Assembly: GCA_963611685.1 (NCBI GenBank)
Contig: CAVDSU010000124.1
Location: forward strand, 1-5,973
Length of the DNA stretch: 5,973 bases
From: UBA1724 sp963611685
GTDB taxonomy: Bacteria; Verrucomicrobiota; Lentisphaeria; Oligosphaerales; Oligosphaeraceae
Direction: 5' to 3'
Shown here: positions 1 to 5,951 of the stretch, piece by piece
Layout of the letters: each line of letters opens with the position of its first letter
Numbering within the stretch: position 1 is the first letter of the stretch
Made by a program: the position numbers and the translations under genes
The notes under the pieces: model-generated
Told to the model about the DNA's origin: nothing
The model's database searches: none
The model's input: the letters and a program-made list of their open reading frames with translations, nothing else

Positions 1-7
1 GATGGAG

Positions 8-33
8 CCCGCCTTCGCCAAGGCTACGGCGGG
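8..33. repeat. REP-like palindromic element at window edge
   Basis: CCCGCC (8-13) and GGCGGG (28-33) are perfect inverted arms. Inside them GCCTT (11-15) and AAGGC (20-24) form an alternative shorter stem with a 4-base loop. GC-rich intergenic palindromes with a central AAGG of this kind are often dispersed repeats in high-GC bacterial genomes, but copy number cannot be judged from one window. The element may extend past the left edge. Confidence 0.5.
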
Positions 34-52
34 TCTGCGAGAAGTGTGGCCA

Positions 53-176
53 GGGGTTCGCAGGCGAAACCCCGTGCCGGAATCACCGGCGCGTGCACCA
101 TAGGGCGCCTTGCAGACTGGCCACTAGCCACTGGCGCCTAGCCACTAATTCGGGGGCACGGGGGGCGCAGCCCCTC
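53..176. repeat. Nested inverted-repeat element, foldable
   Basis: CCCCGTGCC (70-78) is the exact reverse complement of GGCACGGGG (155-163). Inside this closing stem, TAGGGCGCC (101-109) can pair with GGCGCCTA (133-140) with one bulged base, and TGGC (118-121) with GCCA (127-130) around a CACTA loop. Local hairpins compete or add: GGGGTT/AACCCC (53-58 with 68-73), GCCGG/CCGGC (76-80 with 86-90), and GGGGC/GCCCC (162-166 with 170-174, extendable to 160-176 with one wobble). The nesting is seen directly; whether it is a structured RNA, a degenerate mobile repeat or chance in GC-rich DNA is unknown. No promoter was recognised for it. Confidence 0.4.
120..147. repeat. Tandem heptamer array, four GCCACTA-type units
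   Basis: Four head-to-tail 7-base units are read on the + strand: GCCACTA, GCCACTG, GCGCCTA, GCCACTA. Two are identical and the others differ at one and two positions. A 7-base period is out of step with codons and fits intergenic DNA. The array lies inside the foldable element at 53-176 and contributes its TGGC-loop-GCCA hairpin. Confidence 0.6.
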
Positions 177-276
177 CGTCCTTTGGTTGGCATCTGCCAG
201 GGAAGAGGCGTCCTAGGGCTAACAGCGCTTTCCAGGCGGTTCCGTGTTTATGGGTAATTTAGCGGGCTCTGGCGGG

Positions 277-289
277 GTGTTGGCAACAC
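277..289. repeat. Small hairpin GTGTT-GGC-AACAC
   Basis: A perfect 5-bp inverted repeat (277-281 with 285-289) with a 3-base loop. No T-run follows on either strand, so it is not a terminator. It may well be chance. Confidence 0.35.
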
Positions 290-296
290 GGGGGGA

Positions 297-326
297 ATTT
301 TGCGGCGCACTTCGACGCCGCAAAAT
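297..326. repeat. 11-bp inverted repeat next to the asd terminator
   Basis: ATTTTGCGGCG (297-307) pairs perfectly with CGCCGCAAAAT (316-326), leaving an 8-base loop CACTTCGA. The T-run precedes and the A-run follows the GC core, on both strands, which is the opposite of an intrinsic terminator. It starts only three bases beyond the terminator hairpin at 330-365. It could be a transcript-end stabiliser after read-through, a DNA-level dyad for a protein, or a repeat fragment. Confidence 0.55.
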
Positions 327-329
327 GCA

Positions 330-365
330 AAAAAGGGAGAGCGGGTTGTTCCGCTCTCCCTTTTT
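330..365 (-). terminator. Strong bidirectional intrinsic terminator of asd
   Basis: GGGAGAGCGG (335-344) pairs perfectly with CCGCTCTCCC (351-360) around a GTTGTT loop, and the stem can extend by five A:T pairs into A329-334 and T361-365. On the minus strand the GC stem is followed by a run of six T (complement of 329-334), and on the + strand by five T, so it can stop transcription from either side. It lies 22 bases past the asd stop codon, so it very likely ends that transcript. Confidence 0.92.
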
Positions 366-386
366 CGTGTGTTCTAGAGTTTTGTG

Positions 387-1388
<1,002 letters not shown>

Positions 1389-1397
1389 GGGGGGGAT

Positions 1398-1403
1398 TCC
1401 TCT
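1398..1403 (-). promoter_or_regulatory. asd: Shine-Dalgarno site of asd
   Basis: AGAGGA on the minus strand ends nine bases before the ATG at 1386-1388, separated by AT and seven C. It decides between this ATG and the in-frame ATG five codons later. Confidence 0.7.
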
Positions 1404-1411
1404 GTTCTCTG

Positions 1412-1488
1412 GGGATGCTTGGGTGGGGCCGCGGGCGGGGGGGATGGTTTCCTCCCTCTTCCGCGGTCCCGGGATCGGGATGCTTGGG
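1412..1488. repeat. 12-bp direct repeat flanking a G-rich spacer
   Basis: GGGATGCTTGGG occurs perfectly at 1412-1423 and 1477-1488, 65 bases apart start to start, in the gap between htpG and asd. Between the copies lie a run of G-tracts and the palindromic stretch CCGCGGTCCCGGGATC (1461-1476). This could be a pair of binding sites for a regulator of asd or a remnant of a local duplication. Confidence 0.55.
1421..1443 (+). other. Canonical G-quadruplex motif in the asd leader
   Basis: Four G-runs of three or more (1421-1423, 1425-1428, 1433-1435, 1437-1443) are separated by loops of 1, 4 and 1 bases, which satisfies the usual G3 N1-7 four-fold rule with short loops. The G-rich strand is the template strand for asd, 33-55 bases upstream of its start. 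A folded structure would act on the DNA template, not on the asd mRNA, which is C-rich here. Confidence 0.55.
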
Positions 1489-1492
1489 AACG

Positions 1493-1518
1493 AAAAAACG
1501 GTCGGAGGACGCCTCGAC
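1493..1518 (-). terminator. Probable intrinsic terminator of htpG
   Basis: On the minus strand GTCGAGG pairs with CCTCCGAC (one bulged C) around a CGT loop (1501-1518), followed by CG and six T (1493-1498). It starts at the last base of the htpG stop codon, as compact terminators often do. The short loop and the bulge make it weaker than the asd terminator. If it works, asd needs its own promoter in about 1400-1490. Confidence 0.6.
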
Positions 1519-3473
1519 TATGCCTTCAGGCCATCGGCCATGAGCTTGGTCACCTGCTTGGCGAAGGCCAGCGGGTCTTCCACGGGCTGGTTCTCCATGA
1601 GGCGCGCGGCGTCAAAGAGGAGCTTCGCGCCCTCTTCCAGACGGGGATCCTTCTCGTCCTTGGCGAGGAGCTCGCGGAGGGCGCCCACCAGGGGATGGTC
1701 GGCGTTGATCTCCAGGATCTGCTTGGTGTCGGGCACCTCCTGCTTGAGGGCCTTCATCATGCGCTGCATCTGGGGGCTCAACGCCCACTCGGGATCCACC
1801 AGGCAGCAGGCGCTGTCGGTGAGACGGCGGGAGAGGCGGACCTCCTCCACCTTGTCCTTCAGGATCTCCTTCAGGCGCGCCAGAAGGGGCGCGTTGGACT
1901 CCTGCGCGGCCTTCTCCTCGGCCTCGTGCGCCTTCTTCTCCTCGGCGCTCTCCAGGTCGACCTCGCCCTTGGAGATGTCGCGGAGGTGCTTGCCCTGGTA
2001 GTTGTCCAAGGAGGGGATCACGAATTCGTCGACGGTATCGGTGAGCAGCAGGACCTCGTAGCCCTTCTTGCGGAAGGCCTCCAGGCGGGGGGAGTTCTTG
2101 GCGTTGGCGAGTGCCTCGGCGGTGAGGTAGTAGATCTCGGACTGTCCCTCGGGCATGCGCTTCACGTAGTCGGCGAGGGTGGTGCGCTGCTTGTCGTCCA
2201 GCGAGGTGGAGTGGAAGAGGAGCAGGTTCTGGATCTTCTCGCTGTTCTCGAAGTCCTCGCGGAGGCCCTCCTTGAGGATGGCGCCGAAGTTTTCGTAGAA
2301 GGCCTCGTAGCGCTCGGGCGCATTCTTCTGGAGGTCGGCCAGGGTATCCAGGGTCTTCTTGATGATGTTCTTGCGGATGATGGTCAGCGCGCGGGCCTCC
2401 TGGAGCATCTCGCGGGAGACATTCAGGGGGAGGTCGGCGGAGTCCACGACGCCGCGCAGGAACCGGAGATACCGCGGCAGCAGCTGTTCGCAGGCGTCGG
2501 TGATGAAGACGCGGTGGACATAGAGCTGGATGCCGTGGGGGGTATTTTCCTGGACCAGCATGTCCCAGAGGGGCTTCTGGGGGATGTAGACCAGCGCCTT
2601 GAATTCGGCCTGTCCTTCCACGGACCAATGGAGGGTCTCGAAGGGCTCCTGGAAGTCATGGGAGAGGTGCTTGTAGAATTCGTTGTATTCCTCGGGCTTC
2701 ACCTCGGACTTGGAGCGCAGCCAGATGGCCTGCTGGGAGTTCAGGGTGTCCTCCTTCATGACGGTCTTCGGGGGCACCGGCTTTCCGTCGGCGTCCAGGA
2801 CCTGCTTGCCGTCGGCGTCCAGGACGCTCTCCTGGTGTTCGCAGTCCATGACGATGGGGTGCTCCACGAAGTCGGAGTATTTCTTCACGATCTTCCGGAG
2901 GCGCCACTCTTCCAGGAATTCGGTTTCGTCTTCCTTGAGGTGCAGGATCACATCGGTGCCGCGGGTCTCCTTTTCCACGGCATCCAGGGTGTAGAAGCCA
3001 TCGCCCTTGGAGACCCAGCGGGAACCCTGGGACTTGTCGGCGCCGGCGTGGCGGGTGACCAGGGTCACCTCGTCTGCCACCATGAAGGCGGAGTAGAAGC
3101 CCACGCCGAATTGTCCGATGAGCTCGGGAGGCAGCTCCTCCTTGTTGCCCTTCAGGTTTTCCAGGAAGTGCTTGGTGCCGGAGTTGGCGACGGTGCCGAT
3201 GTTCTTCTCCACCTCATCGGCGCTCATGCCGATGCCGTTGTCGCGGATGGTCAGCGTCCGGGCGTCCTTGTCCACGATCAGCTTGATCTTCCATGCGGGG
3301 TCGTTCTCCAGCAGGGAGGCGTCCTTCAGGGATTCGAAGCGGCAGCGGTCGATGGCGTCGGAGGCATTGGAAAGGATTTCCCGCAGGAAGATCTCTTTGT
3401 TGGAATAGAGGGAGTGGATCACCAGGTCGAGCATCTGCTTGACCTCGGTCTTGAATTCATGCTGATTGCTCAT
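1518..3473 (-). CDS. htpG: Molecular chaperone HtpG (bacterial Hsp90)
   Basis: A 651-residue cytosolic, homodimeric, ATP-driven chaperone that remodels late-folding or damaged client proteins, usually with DnaK. The N-terminal GHKL ATPase spans about 1-205: REILSNASDA (E32 catalytic, N36), DNGIGM (78-83), NSGT (97-100), the glycine-rich lid end GQFGVGF (120-126) and RGTD (171-174). The middle domain, about 245-510, has LPLNVSREMLQ with R354, the arginine that contacts ATP phosphate. The C-terminal dimer domain follows a charged stretch at about 505-527. There is no MEEVD tail, as expected in bacteria. It is somewhat longer than E. coli HtpG (about 624), partly through a linker holding an 8-codon duplication. 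The frame runs 50 codons further upstream to an ATG at 3623, but MSNQHEFKTEVKQML is the conserved family start and the upstream residues look non-coding. AGAGAG seven bases before the ATG is a weak ribosome site. Confidence 0.98.
   Translation of the reverse strand: MSNQHEFKTEVKQMLDLVIHSLYSNKEIFLREILSNASDAIDRCRFESLKDASLLENDPAWKIKLIVDKDARTLTIRDNGIGMSADEVEKNIGTVANSGTKHFLENLKGNKEELPPELIGQFGVGFYSAFMVADEVTLVTRHAGADKSQGSRWVSKGDGFYTLDAVEKETRGTDVILHLKEDETEFLEEWRLRKIVKKYSDFVEHPIVMDCEHQESVLDADGKQVLDADGKPVPPKTVMKEDTLNSQQAIWLRSKSEVKPEEYNEFYKHLSHDFQEPFETLHWSVEGQAEFKALVYIPQKPLWDMLVQENTPHGIQLYVHRVFITDACEQLLPRYLRFLRGVVDSADLPLNVSREMLQEARALTIIRKNIIKKTLDTLADLQKNAPERYEAFYENFGAILKEGLREDFENSEKIQNLLLFHSTSLDDKQRTTLADYVKRMPEGQSEIYYLTAEALANAKNSPRLEAFRKKGYEVLLLTDTVDEFVIPSLDNYQGKHLRDISKGEVDLESAEEKKAHEAEEKAAQESNAPLLARLKEILKDKVEEVRLSRRLTDSACCLVDPEWALSPQMQRMMKALKQEVPDTKQILEINADHPLVGALRELLAKDEKDPRLEEGAKLLFDAARLMENQPVEDPLAFAKQVTKLMADGLKA
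2778..2825 (-). repeat. In-frame 8-codon tandem duplication in htpG
   Basis: Residues 217-224 (VLDADGKQ) and 225-232 (VLDADGKP) are adjacent copies. In the DNA a 17-base word recurs perfectly at 2785-2801 and 2809-2825, period 24 bases. It falls in the linker between the ATPase and middle domains, where length varies in the Hsp90 family. Confidence 0.85.
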
Positions 3474-3654
3474 GGGTATTCTCTCTGGGATATCTGGTTG
3501 TATGGTAGAATCGCCCGCCGTGCCCAACGCAAACGGGGAGACGCGGGATGGCAGGAAAGGCAGCGGGAAAAACGGAACGCCCACGGGACTCTCAAAATGC
3601 CCCGCAGTTCCGGAAAACCGCATAAGATAATGCGCCGGAGAAAGTCTCCCACTA

Positions 3655-3670
3655 CCTCCTCCCTCCTTCC
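3655..3670 (-). repeat. Degenerate GGAAGGA heptamer tract after polB
   Basis: Minus-strand GGAAGGA-GGGAGGA-GG is just over two units of a 7-base repeat, one base imperfect. It is a rotation of the GGAGGAA unit found as a perfect array upstream of polB, here in opposite orientation. Nine bases (GGAAGGAGG) are exactly complementary to the polB leader. Confidence 0.5.
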
Positions 3671-3680
3671 GGCCTTTTTT

Positions 3681-3702
3681 GCCAGCGCTCTCGCGCCAGG
3701 GC
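3681..3702 (-). other. Stem-loop immediately after polB stop
   Basis: On the minus strand GCC, a CT bulge and GGCGC pair with GCGCT and GGC around a GAGA loop, which belongs to the stable GNRA class. It begins four bases after the polB stop codon. Six A follow instead of T, so it is not a standard intrinsic terminator; it may protect the 3' end of the mRNA or be incidental. Confidence 0.4.
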
Positions 3703-3706
3703 AGTG

Positions 3707-5908
3707 CTACGCCAATGCGGCCTGGAGCTTTTTGGCGAGGGAGGACAGTTTGTCGGCGTAGAAGGCGATATTTTCGTCTCGGTTGTCGGGAGTGGCCTCT
3801 TCTTCCAATTTGGAGTTCTCCACTACGGAGACGGTCTTTTTAGTGCCGGTGACATAATATCGGAGGGAGTCCCCGGCGGCGTAGGTGTGGGCCTTTGCGC
3901 GGGCGGCCAATTCGTAGACTGCGGCGCGCTTGCCCTTTCCGGAGGACAGCGCCTTCTGGTAGGCGTCCACGGATTGCGTGAGGTTTTCCTTCTTGAGGAA
4001 GTCGGCCAGGGGGAGGGCGTGTTCGCGGATCTTCTGGAGGTACTCTTCCTTGAGGGGAGTCAGGTCGTGGACGTCTTGCAGGAGGATTTGGTGGAGTGCC
4101 TCGCGGATGAATCGCCGCAGGAAGGGCTCCAGTCCTCGGGAGCGCAGGGCGGCGCCGTGGAGGGAGACCTTCTCTCCGTCTTCCAGTAGCGCGTAGTTTT
4201 TGCTCTTGTAGGAGAACATGGCGGTGAATACGCCGTCCAATTCCACCTCGATGCCCTGGGGCAGGAATTGCTGGATCTCTGCGCGCATTGCCTCGGGCTG
4301 CACGCCCTCGGGGGGCTGGAAGTAGATGCCGTCGGTGTCCATTTCCAGGATGCGCGCCTTTTGGTCTTCCAGGAGGGCCTTCATGTGCTCCAGGATGGCG
4401 CGGCCCTCGGCGGTGACCTTTTGGGCTAGCGCGTAGTCATTGAAAGTGCCCTGGGCGAATCCCAGGTATCCGTAGAAGGAGTTGATGAGGATCTTGAAGG
4501 AGTTCTGGAGCGCCTGGAATTCCTCTTTTTTCTCGGGGGTGGGCGCGGTCTTTGCGGCGTCCTTTGCCTGGAGGCGGAATTCCCGGAAGTGTTCCAGCAG
4601 ATGAATGAAGACTCCCAGGGGGTCCCGCGCGGGCGACTGACGGTTTTTCAGGAGCACGGAGGGATAGAGGGAGCGCACATCCAGGTGCCAGGCGGGGCGG
4701 AAGACTCCGATGCTTTCCACGGTGGTGAGGGCGCCCTCGAAGGGCACGGGGTTCTGGGGGGCGGGGAGGGCGGCGCCCTGGTTCAGGTATGCCGCGCAGA
4801 GCATGGCGTCGATGCGGGTGGCGTTTCCGCGCACGACGCAGTTCTGGTAGGTGATGGGCAGCAGTTGCGTCTGGTAGAAGTAGCTGGGCGAGAGGAGTCG
4901 GGAGAGCCCGTCGGTCTCCCGGACGTCATCCAGGTTGTATTCCGCCAGCCGCGCGGGATCCTGGTCGTAGAGCGCGGAGATCTCGTTGCCGGCCACGTAG
5001 ACGCGGCCCTCGCGGGCGATGCCGAAGTGCCGTGCGCAGGGCTTCAGGCCGTAGGACTCCAGGTCGCGGCGAGAGACATCGTAGAGCATGACCAGGTGAT
5101 AGGTGTCGATCACGTGCCGTCCGTAGATGTCGTATCGGCGGTAGTTGATGATTCGGTCGCCGATGGCGAGGCGGCTGGGACGGCCCTTCGCGATGGCGCC
5201 ATTGCGTCCCAGGGCGAAGGGGATCTTGTGGAATTTGCAGCGCTTCTCCAGGTAGTCCAGGTCGAAGGAGAAGATATTGTGCCCTTCGATGACATCGGGA
5301 TCCTGCTTCTGGATGCGCGCGACCATGGCACGAAGGAGACCCGCTTCGCCGCCGCATTGGGATTCGGTGAGGCATTCCTCGTAGCCCGTGGAGTCCTTCA
5401 GCGCCACCATGAAGACGATGTCGTCGGGATTCTTGGCGTCGCAGAAGACGCCGGGCTTGCTGGAACGGCATTCGATGTCCAGCTGCATGCGGCGCAGTTG
5501 GGAGAACTCCATGCCCCGGAAGAGGCGGATCTGCCGATCCATGAGCGCCTGCTGGACGCCCTTGTCGAAGACGCGGTAGGGCGCCAGGGGAGCGGAGGGC
5601 CCTTGTCCCGTCAGGGACTTCAGGGTCTTGAGGGCATTGTCGTATTCCTCCCAGGAAGCGAAGCGCACTCGGCAACGATGGACGCCCTCGCCTGACAACG
5701 GCTCAATATGGGCCCCCACGCCCAACGACTCCGCAAGCTGCGTCCCCGTAGTCAGGAGCCAGGGGGAATACGCCTCCCGCAAGACACGGGTCTCCTTCCC
5801 GTCCTCGGAACGCTGGAAGAGCTCCAGGGTGCCATCGGGGGCGATCTCCGCCGCCACAATGCGGGACGGCGCTGCGGGTATGACGCGTTCCAGGTCGGAG
5901 AGGGACAT
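3707..5908 (-). CDS. polB: Family B DNA polymerase with 3'-5' exonuclease
   Basis: A 733-residue DNA-dependent DNA polymerase with proofreading domain. The N-terminal domain is about 1-135. The exonuclease is about 140-335: Exo I D144-I-E146, Exo II N211-IFS-F215-D216, Exo III Y324-NLD-D328. Polymerase motif A is D410-VR-SLYPS, motif B K472-ILI-NSFYG, motif C D524-T-D526. R445 and K449 fit the R-x3-K of the fingers helix that holds the incoming nucleotide. YKSKNY (567-572) is the KxY motif, and the thumb runs from about 575. All catalytic residues are present, so both activities are predicted. It is shorter than E. coli Pol II (783), mainly because only about 35 residues separate motif A from the fingers arginine. 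The likely role is repair or lesion synthesis alongside the family C replicase, by analogy to Pol II; this is inference. The ATG at 5908 is fixed by an in-frame TAA nine bases upstream. There is no Shine-Dalgarno site and no LexA box in the 65 visible upstream bases. Confidence 0.95.
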   Translation of the reverse strand: MSLSDLERVIPAAPSRIVAAEIAPDGTLELFQRSEDGKETRVLREAYSPWLLTTGTQLAESLGVGAHIEPLSGEGVHRCRVRFASWEEYDNALKTLKSLTGQGPSAPLAPYRVFDKGVQQALMDRQIRLFRGMEFSQLRRMQLDIECRSSKPGVFCDAKNPDDIVFMVALKDSTGYEECLTESQCGGEAGLLRAMVARIQKQDPDVIEGHNIFSFDLDYLEKRCKFHKIPFALGRNGAIAKGRPSRLAIGDRIINYRRYDIYGRHVIDTYHLVMLYDVSRRDLESYGLKPCARHFGIAREGRVYVAGNEISALYDQDPARLAEYNLDDVRETDGLSRLLSPSYFYQTQLLPITYQNCVVRGNATRIDAMLCAAYLNQGAALPAPQNPVPFEGALTTVESIGVFRPAWHLDVRSLYPSVLLKNRQSPARDPLGVFIHLLEHFREFRLQAKDAAKTAPTPEKKEEFQALQNSFKILINSFYGYLGFAQGTFNDYALAQKVTAEGRAILEHMKALLEDQKARILEMDTDGIYFQPPEGVQPEAMRAEIQQFLPQGIEVELDGVFTAMFSYKSKNYALLEDGEKVSLHGAALRSRGLEPFLRRFIREALHQILLQDVHDLTPLKEEYLQKIREHALPLADFLKKENLTQSVDAYQKALSSGKGKRAAVYELAARAKAHTYAAGDSLRYYVTGTKKTVSVVENSKLEEEATPDNRDENIAFYADKLSSLAKKLQAALA

Positions 5909-5951
5909 CGCTTTTTTTTAAAGGAGGAAGGAGGAAGGAGGAAGGAGGAAG
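5909..5951 (-). promoter_or_regulatory. Unusual polB leader without Shine-Dalgarno site
   Basis: Reading toward the ATG, four TTCCTCC units are followed by TTT, eight A and GCG. CCTCCTTT resembles the 3' tail of 16S rRNA (the anti-Shine-Dalgarno), not its complement, so normal ribosome pairing is impossible here. The eight A next to the start could help ribosome loading through protein S1. TTTAAA (5917-5922), ending eight bases before the ATG, could instead be a -10 box giving a leaderless mRNA, but no -35 is recognisable. Confidence 0.45.
5923..5950. repeat. Perfect (GGAGGAA)4 heptamer array
   Basis: Four perfect copies of GGAGGAA on the + strand, with one extra G at 5951 and AA before it. 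The tract is homopurine and mirror-symmetric, so it could form triplex DNA, and its eight GG pairs separated by 1-2 bases allow a two-layer G-quadruplex on the polB template strand. Copy number is likely to vary by slippage. Confidence 0.9.

Larger units (their letters stand above)
1..296. other. Non-coding, repeat-rich intergenic stretch
   Basis: No convincing gene is seen here on either strand. A + strand ATG at 2-4 opens only about 33 codons, and another + frame open from the edge to about 142 reads through palindromes and tandem repeats, so neither looks like protein. What the stretch holds is foldable DNA: a palindrome at 8-33, hairpins at 53-73, 76-90, 160-176 and 277-289, a 9-bp inverted repeat joining 70-78 with 155-163, and a degenerate heptamer array at 120-147. 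About 180-276 holds nothing I can name. It lies beyond the terminator that ends the minus-strand asd transcript, so it is either untranscribed spacer or the site of a small structured RNA or dispersed repeat. Confidence 0.7.
3474..3706. other. Intergenic region between polB and htpG
   Basis: This 233-base gap should hold the htpG promoter, but no strong sigma-70 pair is visible; the best readings are weak on both hexamers. It holds, in transcription order, a stem-loop just after the polB stop (3681-3702), a purine tract GGAAGGAGGGAGGAGG on the minus strand (3655-3670), a 5-bp hairpin GGAGA/TCTCC (3637-3649), an AT-rich dyad CGCAT-6-ATGCG (3619-3634) and the palindrome TTCCGGAA (3608-3615). 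No T-tailed terminator for polB is seen, so read-through from polB into htpG remains possible. Confidence 0.6.

Noticed and set aside
53..73. tRNA T-arm-like GGGGTTCG sequence
   Set aside because: The stem and loop sizes are wrong for a T arm and no acceptor, D or anticodon arms surround it.
2..103. Short + strand open frame from ATG at the left edge
   Set aside because: It translates a palindrome and hairpins, has only 33 codons and no visible upstream ribosome site.
1389..1517. Lysine riboswitch upstream of asd
   Set aside because: The gap is too short for the usual lysine riboswitch and shows none of its conserved stem pattern.
3499..3538. Possible htpG promoters: TTGGGC-N17-CATACA, or a sigma-32-like CCCCGTTT (3531-3538)
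   Set aside because: The first matches only three of six bases in each box. The second has a fair -10 but only CTTTCC where CTTGAA is expected. Neither is strong enough to annotate.
3474..3623. Fifty-codon N-terminal extension of htpG to an ATG at 3623
   Set aside because: The extension lies wholly upstream of the conserved family start, is Pro/Phe-rich without homology I recognise, and has no reasonable ribosome site.
3684..3710. CIRCE-like heat-shock operator, GTAGCACTG-N9-GAGAGCGCT (minus strand)
   Set aside because: Spacing is right but only about 12 of 18 arm positions match and the right arm is poor. It overlaps the polB stop codon and is over 200 bases from htpG, unlike real CIRCE sites.
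4589..5695. 368-codon + strand open frame antisense to polB
   Set aside because: A shadow of the conserved polymerase frame; no motifs and antisense-type composition.
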